From Anagrus nilaparvatae (lineage: Eukaryota; Arthropoda; Insecta; Hymenoptera; Mymaridae), in the NCBI GenBank assembly GCA_022575985.1, contig JAKSXM010000014.1, positions 28,148,001 to 28,212,000 on the forward strand: DNA of 64,000 nucleotides, in the 5' to 3' direction. Every line of letters begins with the position of its first letter. Position 1 is the stretch's first letter. The notes below the pieces were generated by a model. That model was not told the origin of the DNA and made no database searches. It was given only the letters and a program-made list of their open reading frames with translations. Positions 24,001 through 32,485 of this stretch are shown piece by piece. A program made the position numbers and the translations under genes.

Positions 24001-27000
24001 TCTTTTTTATTATTTTTTAAACCCTAATTTAATCAATATTAAATTAATGTTACAGGATATAACAATGGCACCACCAGCCGTTTCTACGACTCCTACTAGT
24101 CGCAGCAGTTCAGCTCATCTTGAATCTCAACCTAATCAACAATCAACACAGCCACACTCTTCGAGTGATACGCAAGTTAAAGGTTTCGCAACAATATCAG
24201 CGAGTAACGTGTCGGGAAACGAGATGCCTGGGTATCCACTTCAGTCGGGTCCACAGAGTTTACACAACTCTAACGGATACCCAGGCTACGTTGAGCTGGG
24301 CCAGCAAGAAATACAAAATCAATGGAATCAAGTATCTGATATAAATCAGCAACATATGTGGCCTGATACTACTTCAAAAATACAAATGAATCAAATGTCG
24401 TGGTCAGATAATAATACACAACAACAAAATGCGCAAAATAATATAAAGCAATCTCCTGATCAACAACAAAGTTGGGAAAACGCTAACATTAAACAAGAGC
24501 CAGGAACTCAAACGACGCAAAATTGGGCTGAAAACTTGGATGGTCAACAGTCTCAAAATAATTGGGCACAGCAAAATTCCAATCCAAGATTGACGCCATC
24601 AAATCAGCAACAACAGCAAGCTTGGATGCAAAATTCACCAAAGGTAATGGATCATCAAAATTCCTCACAAAAAAATCCGACTATTACTCCTGTTACCACA
24701 CATCATAATTGGTCACAAAATAGCCCCGAAGTACAATCGCGGCCAAATTCGGCTCAACCGAATCAAAGGTTGACACCTACTCATCAACAGTCGTGGCAAC
24801 AACAGTCAAAAATTGATCAAAATCCTAGACGTACTCCAAATCAAATGTCTTGGGCAGATACGCCAACTAGTCAACCAAATTGGTCTCCAAGTGATATTAA
24901 AAGTGAAGGAGCTCAACAATGGTCAAATCCTCAACAAAGTCCGAGGCGTACCCCTATACATCAGCCAAGTACATGGCAAAATGAAAATCAAATTAAAATA
25001 GAAAATCAAACAAATTGGTCTCCCAAATCGGATAATTCAACGAAATGGGCGCAACAAAATACCAAACAAGAAATGCAAAATTCTGGCGAAAGATTTTGGC
25101 ATCAGCAACAAGAGGTATCCGCTAATAACAAACAAAATGGTTACCAAGAAGGTCAAGAATCACACGATAATTCTTATTGTTCCAATAATCGAGTAAATCT
25201 TAATAATCGTTTAAAATCTATGATATTGAATAAAAAGCAACAAAATCAACACCAAAATCAACAGAAAGATCAGCAAATCGAAAATCAAAATAATCAACAA
25301 GATCATCATCAAATTCATTCACACATGACTTTACAACAATCTAATTCAGTACCATCTAATATAGAATCTCGAGAAAATCAAGAAAAAATCCATGGGAATG
25401 ATTATAACAATCAGTCTGATATGATGCCCATGACTCAAAATAATGAATCAATGACCGGTAATTTTTTATTGCATAGCCACCACCCTCGGGTAAACAATGT
25501 ACCTGAAGGTGGTGGCTTATGGGAATGGACAGGAGGAGGGTTAAATAATGTGATACACAGTGACAACATGCTAAATAATGGAATCACTGATTTAATGAAT
25601 TTCGTGCATGACAATAAACAGTTAACAGAGCAAAAATTGAGTGTGAAAGATAATCAAAATAATAAAAATGAACTTTGGAATACGGAGGGTACCCAAACTA
25701 CTCCAAATAATGTTATTTATCAGAAAGATTTGTGTACTGAAACCGGTGATATAAAAATGACAACATCCGTAGAGAAGGTTAAAACAAGTGATGAGAGTGG
25801 TGCCCCTACACCTAATTCAGTTTGTAAAGCAAAACCAAAGAAGAAAAAAGATCCCGAGGCTGGAAAAATAGAAAAAGTTCAAGTTTGTCAAAACATAAAG
25901 CAGGAATTTAACAGTGCAGAAATAAAAAAACAAGAAGACAATGAAAAACTCAAAAATGAAAATAATTATGAAAATCATCGTATTGAAAGGCCGACTCAAG
26001 TGACGCCTGGAGCTGATTCATGGCACTCTCAAAAAGAAAATACTGTTTTTCCAGTTTCTGAAAATTTACATGTTGGAGCCCCTCAAAGTTTACCAAAAGA
26101 AGAACCACTAACAAATTCACCTGAAAAAAATCTCAAATGCGACAGTGAAATTATTTCTAAAGATGTGACAGCTCCTAATAATAAAATTCAAGATAATACA
26201 GAAAAATTAAAAAATAACATCAGGACTGAAGTACCGGAGTGTGACTGCTTTCCTGCTGATAAATGTGAGTTTCAACCGATGTATGTACCTCGCTACCCTA
26301 ACATTGAAAAATCACACTAACACTGCAGTTTTTATGAATTTTAACAACACAATTTGCTTGAAAAATTAAAACTTTTTATTTTAAAACTTAATTATTTTAT
26401 GTAACACTGTCAGATTAGTAGTGGCGCTTTATTATATACTTTTTACCGAGCTTTTTATTTAAATAAAATAAAGTAATAAAAACGTAAAAAAGGTCCCCCG
26501 GAGCCTGGATCGTATTATACTCATCTTGGCGCTGCAGCTAGTCTTCCAGACCTTCGAAATGATTTGGAAAGTAGAACTGGTCTAAAAGGAAATGCTATCC
26601 GATTTGAAAAAGTCATGTACACTGGAAAAGAAGGAAAGACCACACAAGGATGTCCGATGGCAAAATGGGTAAAACTGTTTTCTATTTTTCTTAACTTTAG
26701 GAACGCGGACCATTCAAAATCTTATTTATTTCATAAAAATTCGATGACGAAAAAAATTATTCACAAAAATTTTGTTTATTTTCTACTATAATCAGGACTA
26801 TAATAACATAATTTTTAAAATACTGTTGCTATTTACATTTAGTAAATAATACAATTCTATTACTATAACTGTCCATTTTTTGAAAAAGCTACTAACATTT
26901 CCGGAATCTAGGCACCCAAAAACATAATGCCCAGTGGTTAGTATAACTTTATTGTGATCCGGGAACTCGAAGTATTAAAAAAATGGCTAAAAATGACCTC

Positions 27001-30000
27001 AATTGGGATATAGTGAAAAACTTGGCCATTTTCCGGAAAAAATACCAAAAAATTCGTAATCAGCACACCAAAAAACTTAAGTATTAAAGGTCTCTTTCTT
27101 TAGAAATCACCATGCACACAGGCTTTATGGGTGGCCACTGTACTGGCCTTGTTTCCATAGTTTAAATAAATTTAATAAATTTGTTGTGCTTAATATTAAC
27201 TTCTTTTTTGATTTTTCCATTTTTTGATTTCAAAACATTAAATTTAAATAAAATAATCTTACTAACTTTTTTCGGTTTGCTTTGATAAACAAACAAATCT
27301 ACGATTAAGAATAGAAATTTGCCTTCTTATTATTTAATTTTTTTGTCAAATTTTTTTCTTAAAAATTATTAAAAATAGAATAAAAATTTTTCTTAAAGCC
27401 AAACAAATCTATAATTATGATCAAAACTTTTATTTGAATTTTATTAAGTGTGAAATTTATAGGGTAGTTTTTGTGGGATAATTTTAACTAAAAATTATTT
27501 TATATTACAGATAATACGACGGCTGAATTTGGATGAGAAAATTTTAGCAATCGTAAAACATCGACAAGGGCATAAATGTCCAACTGCATGGATTGTTGTG
27601 GCTATGGTAGCATGGGAAGGAGTGCCCCCACATGAAGCAGAACAGATGTATTCGTTATTAACTCATAAATTAAATCGATTTGGGTTACCAACAACTAGGA
27701 GGTGTGGAATCAATGAATCTAGAACTTGTGCATGTCAAGGTTTGGATCCTGATTCATGTGGGGCAAGTTATTCTTTTGGATGCTCTTGGTCAATGTATTA
27801 TAATGGTTGTAAATACGCTAGAAGTAAAACTGTTCGTAAATTTAGATTATCTGTGAAATCAGAGGTAAAATAACACATTTTTCGAGACATTTTTTAAAAT
27901 TAATTCAAATTTGTTTATATTAAAAATTTAATAATTTTTTAGGAGCAGGATATAGAAGAAAGAATGCATGTCTTAGCAACGTTAATATCACCTCTATATC
28001 TAAGCTTAGCACCAGAAGCTTTTAACAATCAAACACAATTTGAACGTGAAGCCAGTGAATGTCGGCTAGGTTTCAAACCTGGGAGACCATTTTCTGGTGT
28101 AACAGCGTGTTTTGATTTTTGTGCACATTCTCACAGAGACTTGCATAATATGAATAATGGTTGTACAGTGGTAAGTTTTTATTTTGTTAAAGAAATAACA
28201 ATAATATTAATATTAATAAAATTATTTATTTTGTTATTCATGAAAATTTTTATTTCTAGGTTGTTAGTTTAACAAAACATAGAACGTTAGCGAAACCTGA
28301 TGATGAACAGTTACATGTTTTGCCATTATATGTATTAGATGATACAGACGAATTTGGATCCAAAGAGGGACAAGACCAGAAAATTAGATCTGGTGGAATT
28401 GAAGTTTTGACAAAGTAAGTTGTATTAAATTAAGTAATAAGCTGTATTAAATCGTGGTAGTAAATTTTCAATGGTTAAGGAAAAAAGGAATTCGTGATCA
28501 TGATTTTCCCGCGTATTTGTTTCAATAAATTTACAATATATTTGAAAATAGATTCCTGTAGTTAAAGGTATTATATGATTTTTTTTCGATAAAAATTGTT
28601 GATTAAAGTACCTCAGAAAACTAATATTACATTCATTTGCATTGAGAAAAATAAAATGTAACATTTTTACTAAAAAATTTTTAATTTTTAGGTACCCATG
28701 TGAGGTAAGAGTTAGATCAGTACCGCTTCAACCTTGCAGACGCCATGGAAAGAAAAGAAAAGAGGACGAGCCAAATATAAACAGCAATAAAAAAGATAAT
28801 AAAATACCTGTTGAAAAAATGGTTGGTTACAGCCGCCCTTTGTACCAACATCCATTGAGAACACCAGTTAGAGATTCCCAATTGCCATTAAATACGGCAC
28901 CTATGTTTGAAGGATACGATCATCAACTTCAAAGTTCTCAAGTTTCATCAACAGTTTTGGATAGCCCTGTTTCTATGTACCATGGTTGGAATTATCAAAA
29001 TGAAAATCAATGGAATCACTCTGGTTGGGTAGATCAAAGCAAAAATAATTGGATGAATCCTTGGACTGATTATAATTGTTTGAATAATTTCGAGCGAGAA
29101 ATAAAAATAGTACCTGATAGCACAAGCCTGGATGAATCAAGGCCAAAAAGTACAATGTCTCAAGATAGTTATAAATCATCATCAAATAATTATTCAAATA
29201 CATCAAATGAGACTACAACATCAGTTTATAATTCAGTTTCTAAAAATAACTCAATGTCTCCCAGGGCAACTATGTCCAATTCTTCAAATGATATTTATTC
29301 TACTCCACCGCGATCATGTCCATCAACACCTCAAGATCAGCAAATTGTTTCACCAAGAAGTTCAGGCTATTCTTCCACCCACAGCGATTTTAATATGACA
29401 CCATCACCAAGAGCTTATCAAAATACGAATGATATTAGGCAATCAAATGCTTCTCCAAGAACAAATTATAATTCATTAAATTCAGAGAATTCCCAAAGAA
29501 ATACTTCAACTAAAAATAACCAATATAGTTTTAATAGTACAGATAGTAATCTTCAAAATCACTCAGGCCAAAATCTCCAAGAGATGTCCACTAAAACTTC
29601 AAGTGACCAAAACATGAAATGTACTGGAGATGTTACTCAAAATAATATAAGCGTCCAAGTATCTGAATCGTTTGCGTCCAAAACATCAGATCAAGGATAT
29701 TCACCAATAGTACAAAATCAAAATTCATTCCTACAGGATAGCCAGACTCCGAGAATCTCAGATTTAATTTATCAATCTACAAATACTGAAACTTTTACTT
29801 CTACTGCCAATAACTCAGAATATCCGTTTTACAGTACTTATACACAAAGAAATACAAATCAAACTTTTGGAGAACAAAGAGATATTCATTTTGATCAATT
29901 TGATTATAATAAAACAACAAATAACCAAAGAAATCCTGTGAGTAATAACTCAACCGTAGTTTCGGAGCAATATAATTGGAACCCTATAGGCAGTTACAGT

Positions 30001-32485
30001 ACACAATATACAGATGCAACTGGAAATTCAAAATTATCTGCTTGGGATGACCGATCGTCTAATTTAGATCAAATAAGATCTCATTGGGATAATAATCAAA
30101 CAGAAACATCTCCATTTAGGGTACCAAAAGGTAGACCTCCTTCAAGAGCTACTCCGAATCCTAATATTACGATAGAGCCCAATAATTATCAAACTACGCC
30201 ACCTAAAACTTTCTTAAAACCTCAGGAACCATCTAAAAATAATATTATCAACGAGGATTCTACCAATTTTAATAGAGCTCCTTATTTTAATAACCAAGAA
30301 CAACAACAAAAACCTAACTGGTTAGAAGATAAACAACGAGAAGGTATGTTTCAAATTATTTTTTATTAGACAAAACATTATTAGGCATAAGACCTTTCAA
30401 AAATACGTTCAAAAAAACATTTAACTTTTTAAACAAAATTTAAAATTAAATTTCTATTAATAAATGTAATTCAGTGCGTAACAGATAACTTTTAGACCAG
30501 CAATTTGTTTCCGAATATTTACTTAAATTTGAAAATATTTGATTTCGTCTCTTTGGCACGCTCTGAATTAAAACCTGCGACCTGTTTGCGCTTAAGTTGT
30601 TTACCGCACAGAAAAAATGTAACCTTAAAAATTTACTACTTACCAAAAATTTTGTTTAAATCCAAAAGCTTTTGTTTATTTGTAAAATAATAATCTTACA
30701 ATCAGATCTTCTTAAAATACTTTGATTTTTGAAATACTCTTTCACTGGTTTTGTTTTCTTTTCTTGTATAAAATTTAGAGCGGAATTTCGGCACTTTCTG
30801 TTCGTCCATCAGACACAAAAAAATAACGTATATTTTGTGCAGACAGCGCAAACGCACAAACCGTTCGGCCGGTTCGGCGTTCCGTTTTTATTCAAATCAG
30901 TCGTATAAACAGCAAATTTGAATATACATATTTTTTTATTTGATTATATTTTCTTAATTTAATTGTATTTTTATTTTTTCACTTTAAGGCTTATTGATAA
31001 AAAAAGTTATACTCCTTTCGATTTAAGGTTTTTTTCCCCTGAAAATCATGCATGTTCAATTAGTCATTAACATAATATTAATAAAAACGGAACGGTTTGC
31101 GTTGTGTACTCAAATTCCAAAATACTTTGGAATATTAACTTTAAAAATAATAATAAAATAATAGCTATATTTTAATTGAAATTAAAATAAAAATCAAGCT
31201 TGAATTTACATAAGCTTGCGTAAAAAGTTAAAACCAAGCTAATTTATTGAAAATAAATTATGAACAATAAATTATTTCGTTCAATTATAAAAAGAATATT
31301 GAAATTTATTAATATATATATAGTAATGTTGTGAGGCTAAAATGATTTGTTTTAAGTACATAAAAATTATAAATTTAAATAAATAAAATTGAATGAAATT
31401 TTTATTAAATAAATAATTCCATAGATAATAATAATAAATAATTTAAAATAAATATATCTTAAATTTCCAAATTATTAGGTATGATGGGAAATATGAGACA
31501 AGAACCATTAAGCGTAAATGGAAATTTGAATACCTGGAACGAACCATCACAAGTAAGGCAAGCTCAAGATTTCAAAAGTATGCCAACGTTTTCTAACGTA
31601 CCACAATACAGTTATCCGAGTTATCCGATTTTCGAGAAACCTGTACCTTACCCAAATACTTGGGAAAATTATAATTATCATCCACAGCATCCACAGCATC
31701 CTCAACACCATCCTCATCCACCTCAACAAGTTATGAATCCGAATTGGCCACGGTGGGATATTTACGGATCATCGACATATTTTCCAGTTTTGTCCGAGGC
31801 TCCTGCTAAATCCGAACCACTTGGTGAAGTAACAGACTACGCTGATAACGAGGAATGCTTCAAAGATCCACAAATGGGTGGCGTTGCAATTGCGTTAGGC
31901 CATGGAAGTGTTCTTTTCGAATGCGCTAAGCACGAAATGCATGCAACTACTGCCCTAAAAAGACCTAATAGATTAAATCCAACTAGAATAAGTTTAGTAT
32001 TTTATCAACATCGAAATCTAAACAGACCGAGACATGGCTGGGACGAGTGGGAAGAAAAAATGCGCTTAAAAAAGCTTGGAATAACCGCTTCGACTGCCAG
32101 CAATAATAGCACTAGTAATCAGAATTTGAACAATGTCAATATTGACAATAACAATACCAGTAACAGCAATGATAGCAACAAAAATGACAACAGTAACAAC
32201 AGCAACAACAATACCAATACCAATACCAATACCAATACCAATAACAACAACAATAACAACAATAGTAGTAGTAATAGTAACGATGATAGTCATAATAATA
32301 ATAATAGTAGTAATAGTACAGAAGCAATGAGTTTACCTAGTGTTCCTCACGTACCAAATGTGCCAAGCTCCCAGTTCATGATGAGGTCCCCTACTTATAC
32401 AACCATGACCTGGACGACACTTTTTCCAATGCATCCTTGTATTATAACTGGTCCCTATCAGGAGGGTCCTTCTGCTCTTGGATGA
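1805..32485 (+). CDS. Tet: Tet methylcytosine dioxygenase (12 coding exons)
   Basis: Fe(II)/2-oxoglutarate dioxygenase that oxidises 5-methylcytosine in DNA; in flies it is also reported to act on 6mA and on RNA 5mC. It is a nuclear protein. Exons: 1805-3061, 20059-20136, 22477-22818, 23088-23310, 23388-23611, 24056-26264, 26493-26668, 27511-27864, 27943-28170, 28260-28414, 28692-30343, 31479-32485. All phases match and the join has no internal stop, giving 2,634 residues if the start is 1805. Domains: CXXC finger at about 374-415; Cys-rich domain from about 1437; DSBH core from about 1600, with iron ligands H1685 and D1687 (HRD motif) and H2454, and the 2-oxoglutarate-binding R2469 ([10 protein letters not shown]). 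About 640 low-complexity residues split the core, as in other TETs. All key catalytic residues are present. The N-terminus is uncertain (see 1668), and short cassette exons in the long introns could have been missed. Confidence 0.96.
8540..9240. repeat. Diverged tandem repeat, about 200-300 bp spacing
   Basis: Phrases of the form GGGCAATAATGACTATATTC recur at about 8545, 8650, 8861 and 9172. Each is followed by a GAGAGGCCGTCA-like phrase or its decayed form, and the phrase CATTTCTACGAGCCGGTT occurs at about 8823 and 9006. Spacing is irregular and the copies are well diverged. It may be the remains of a transposon with internal duplications. No coding potential was seen. Confidence 0.55.
9389..9578. 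mobile_element. MITE copy A (TATATAGCCTGTAGAA family)
   Basis: About 190 bp with imperfect terminal inverted repeats. The left end reads TATATAGCCTGTAGAATCCA, followed by CATTTGCGAGAAAAAG; the right end is its complement, with AAATTTTTCTCGAAAGTAAA running to GTTATATA. Two related copies are at 44855-45030 and 61515-61718. The ends begin and finish in TATA, so the target duplication is probably TA or TATA. No transposase is present. Confidence 0.75.
9843..10561. mobile_element. Fold-back element 1, flanked by TTAA
   Basis: Two arms of about 328 bp (9843-10169 and 10233-10561) are inverted copies at roughly 95% identity by eye, separated by a 63-bp AT-rich loop. The ends read GGACGCTCTGTCCACCACTG and, on the other strand, GGGCGCTCTGTCCACCACTG. 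Both ends abut TTAA (9839-9842 and 10562-10565), which fits a TTAA target-site duplication as made by piggyBac-type transposases. The element is nearly all inverted repeat, has no ORF and must have moved in trans. High arm identity suggests a fairly recent insertion. Confidence 0.85.
11903..11936. repeat. (ATT)n microsatellite
   Basis: A run of about ten ATT units in Tet intron 1, followed by T-rich low-complexity sequence. It has no other feature. Confidence 0.8.
13080..13480 (+). promoter_or_regulatory. Candidate internal Tet promoter (RFX- and YY1-like sites)
   Basis: Inside the AT-rich intron this block has CpGs (ACACGCGG, CGCGCGTACCGG) and two recognisable motifs. GGCCATCTTG at 13138-13147 resembles the YY1/Pho core. 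GTTGCTATGGTTAC at 13156-13169 is close to an RFX X-box (GTTGCYATGGNAAC). It lies downstream of the CXXC exon, where a promoter for a CXXC-less isoform would have to be. This is inference from motif content and position; no initiator or TATA box could be assigned. Confidence 0.35.
13741..13816 (+). other. GC-rich island, possible small exon
   Basis: About 75 bases have near-coding G+C content in a region that is otherwise about 80% A+T. One frame gives a basic peptide containing [20 protein letters not shown]. It is followed at 13817 by GTAAAA, the same donor type used after Tet coding exons 7 and 8, and preceded by AG dinucleotides. It could be a leader exon of a short Tet transcript or a cassette exon, but I found no phase that joins it cleanly to both neighbours. 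It might also be an unrelated captured fragment. Confidence 0.3.
14677..14752. repeat. Small imperfect hairpin with internal triplication
   Basis: It begins CTGCGGTAACTTTTACTAT and ends in the complement ATAGTAAAAGTCACCGCAG. Inside, the phrase GTAACTTTTACTAT occurs three times in tandem. It may be a miniature transposon remnant or a locally expanded palindrome. Confidence 0.6.
16204..18221. mobile_element. Fold-back element 2: 2-kb palindrome with TA duplication
   Basis: Arms 16204-17130 and 17296-18221 are inverted copies of about 926 bp, nearly identical by eye, around a 165-bp spacer. The termini read CTATCGGTTTGAAAAAGATG and its complement. The dinucleotide TA flanks both ends (16202-16203 and 18222-18223), as for Tc1/mariner-type insertions. 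No transposase frame was found; the open frame in the spacer (about 17033-17275) is AT-rich chance sequence. As part of the Tet pre-mRNA it would form a hairpin of more than 900 bp. Confidence 0.85.
18575..19290. mobile_element. Fold-back element 3 (diverged)
   Basis: The left end, GGACAAAATGTGCCACTTGA at about 18584, pairs with the complement of the right end, TCAAGTAACATATTTTGTCC (about 19258-19277). Pairing continues inward in diverged form for the phrase GATATTTAGCAGCTTTGATT. Total length is about 715 bp. Arms are clearly older than those of elements 1 and 2. No ORF was found and the target duplication is unclear. Confidence 0.65.
19608..19756. mobile_element. Possible small MITE (CAGTGGCGAATCC ends)
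   Basis: About 150 bp. The left end is CAGTGGCGAATCCA; the right end reads TGGATCCACCACAG, which on the other strand is CTGTGGTGGATCCA. Ends of the form CAGTGGCGGATCCA are common in insect DNA transposons. The match is partial and there is no clear target duplication. Confidence 0.35.
20059..20136 (+). CDS. Tet: Tet coding exon 2 (basic linker)
   Basis: A 78-nt exon encoding 26 residues, [16 protein letters not shown] then a GRGRGK-type tract. The acceptor is TTTTAG and the donor GTAAAT; both ends are phase 0. The Arg/Gly tract resembles an AT-hook or RGG-type nucleic-acid contact. It follows directly after the CXXC finger in the spliced protein. Identification rests on phase, splice signals and composition, since the segment is too short to recognise by family. 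Confidence 0.75.
20137..22476 (+). other. Tet intron 2 with CpG-bearing blocks
   Basis: 2.3-kb AT-rich intron. Two stretches stand out. About 20215-20310 contains CGC-rich words and CCGCCATCTT, a YY1/Pho-like core, at about 20277. About 21285-21660 contains CCGGCCGGCG, GTGCGCGCGCGAC and ATCGCGAGAC, the last related to the TCTCGCGAGA promoter motif. Either could be an internal promoter for a CXXC-less Tet transcript. The remainder is homopolymer-rich. Confidence 0.4.
22477..22818 (+). CDS. Tet: Tet coding exon 3 (polyglutamine)
   Basis: 114 residues, phase 0 at both ends, acceptor TTTCAG, donor GTAAGC. It begins [15 protein letters not shown] and is then mostly a mixed CAG/CAA polyglutamine tract (about 22577-22710) broken by His, Val, Pro and Thr. 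Mixed codons mean the tract is not a pure trinucleotide run. PolyQ in a Tet N-terminal region is probably disordered and possibly length-variable. Confidence 0.9.
22577..22710 (+). repeat. CAG/CAA coding repeat
   Basis: Interrupted CAG/CAA run within Tet exon 3 encoding polyglutamine. It creates long spurious frames on the minus strand (Val/Ala/Leu-rich), which are shadows. Confidence 0.85.
23088..23310 (+). CDS. Tet: Tet coding exon 4
   Basis: 223 nt, in from phase 0 and out in phase 1; acceptor TTTTACAG, donor GTAAGT. It encodes [20 protein letters not shown] and on to YHPQTG, a Pro/Gln/Thr-rich linker without a recognised domain. It pairs in phase with the exon at 23388 across a 77-nt intron. 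Confidence 0.9.
23388..23611 (+). CDS. Tet: Tet coding exon 5
   Basis: 224 nt, in from phase 1 and out in phase 0; acceptor ATTTTTAG, donor GTTAGC. It encodes [20 protein letters not shown] and continues to NGYQQQ. It is a disordered linker. Confidence 0.9.
23612..24055 (+). other. Tet intron 5
   Basis: 444-nt AT-rich intron. Nothing else was seen in it. Confidence 0.8.
24056..26264 (+). CDS. Tet: Tet coding exon 6: Trp-repeat Q/N-rich region and start of Cys-rich domain
   Basis: 2,209 nt, residues 709-1444 plus one base of a split Cys; acceptor TTACAG, donor GTGAGT inside TGT. From about 24310 to 25105 it is Q/N/S-rich with 16 tryptophans spaced about 16 residues apart and four (R/L)TP motifs. 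SUMO-type motifs (IKQEP, IKSEG, IKIEN, IKQEF) are scattered through it. The last residues, [11 protein letters not shown], begin the Cys-rich domain shared by insect Tet proteins. The frame continues past the donor to a stop at 26318-26320, so a read-through transcript would lack the catalytic domain. Confidence 0.93.
26493..26668 (+). CDS. Tet: Tet coding exon 7 (Cys-rich domain)
   Basis: 176 nt completing the split Cys and encoding [19 protein letters not shown] through [16 protein letters not shown] to GCPMAKW. The Arg of NAIRFE corresponds to a TET residue that contacts 2-oxoglutarate. The donor is GTAAAA after TGG. The acceptor AAAAAAG lacks a pyrimidine tract, which is unusual, but the frame and the strong match to the insect Tet family leave little doubt about the junction. 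Confidence 0.95.
26669..27510 (+). other. Tet intron 7
   Basis: 842-nt intron, AT-rich, with no element that I can identify. Confidence 0.8.
27511..27864 (+). CDS. Tet: Tet coding exon 8 (Cys-rich domain to DSBH)
   Basis: 118 residues, phase 0 at both ends; acceptor TTACAG, donor GTAAAA. It encodes [71 protein letters not shown] and [18 protein letters not shown]. The Cys-rich zinc-binding motifs and the [12 protein letters not shown] signature are diagnostic for the TET family. Confidence 0.97.
27943..28170 (+). CDS. Tet: Tet coding exon 9 (DSBH core with HxD iron motif)
   Basis: 76 residues, phase 0 at both ends, after a 78-nt intron. It contains [20 protein letters not shown] and [12 protein letters not shown]. 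The H and D of HRD (residues 1685 and 1687 in the joined protein) are two of the three iron ligands. The exon closely matches vertebrate and insect TETs and is fully intact. Confidence 0.97.
28260..28414 (+). CDS. Tet: Tet coding exon 10 (DSBH core)
   Basis: 155 nt, in from phase 0 and out in phase 2; acceptor TTTCTAG, donor GTAAGT. It encodes [34 protein letters not shown] and [20 protein letters not shown] is a conserved TET segment of the catalytic fold. Confidence 0.95.
28692..30343 (+). CDS. Tet: Tet coding exon 11 (end of first DSBH half and low-complexity insert)
   Basis: 1,652 nt, residues 1750-2299; acceptor TTTTTAG, donor GTATGT. It starts [20 protein letters not shown], which is conserved, followed by about 520 residues rich in Asn, Ser, Thr and Gln. 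These are the variable insert that separates the two halves of the TET double-stranded beta-helix. Repeated SPR/TPR words (SPRATM, SPRSSG, SPRAYQ, SPRTNY) and a basic [16 protein letters not shown] segment near the end are visible. The open frame runs a few codons past the donor to a stop at 30367-30369. Confidence 0.93.
30344..31478 (+). other. Tet intron 11
   Basis: 1,135-nt intron. A CpG-richer patch at about 30780-30900 contains CGTTCGGCCGGTTCGGCGTT. The phrase CGGAACG recurs near 31087. The remainder is AT-rich. No coding frame of interest was found. Confidence 0.7.
31479..32485 (+). CDS. Tet: Tet coding exon 12 (second DSBH half and C-terminus)
   Basis: 1,007 nt ending in TGA at 32483-32485; acceptor ATTATTAG. 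After a His/Pro-rich linker it encodes [32 protein letters not shown] and [21 protein letters not shown]2454 (MHATT) is the third iron ligand and R2469 (TRISL) binds 2-oxoglutarate. A basic helix follows, then a run of Asn/Ser/Thr encoded by AAC/AAT/ACC repeats, then a C-terminus with [20 protein letters not shown] ending SALG. All catalytic residues are intact. Confidence 0.97.
32100..32325 (+). repeat. AAC/AAT/ACC coding microsatellite
   Basis: Trinucleotide-rich run encoding Asn/Ser/Thr in the Tet C-terminal tail. It contains a pure ACCAAT-type stretch at about 32212-32245. It opens long frames in all phases and on both strands (Tyr/Cys-, Val/Ile- and Thr/Ile-rich), none of which is a gene. 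Confidence 0.85.

Noticed and set aside
26265..26320. Tet frame continuing to a stop at 26318-26320
   Set aside because: The conserved Cys-rich domain requires splicing at 26264/26493; the extension is intron read-through, not the normal C-terminus.
32066..32330. Overlapping Tyr/Cys-, Val/Ile- and Thr/Ile-rich ORFs
   Set aside because: Shadows of the AAC/AAT/ACC microsatellite in the last Tet exon.
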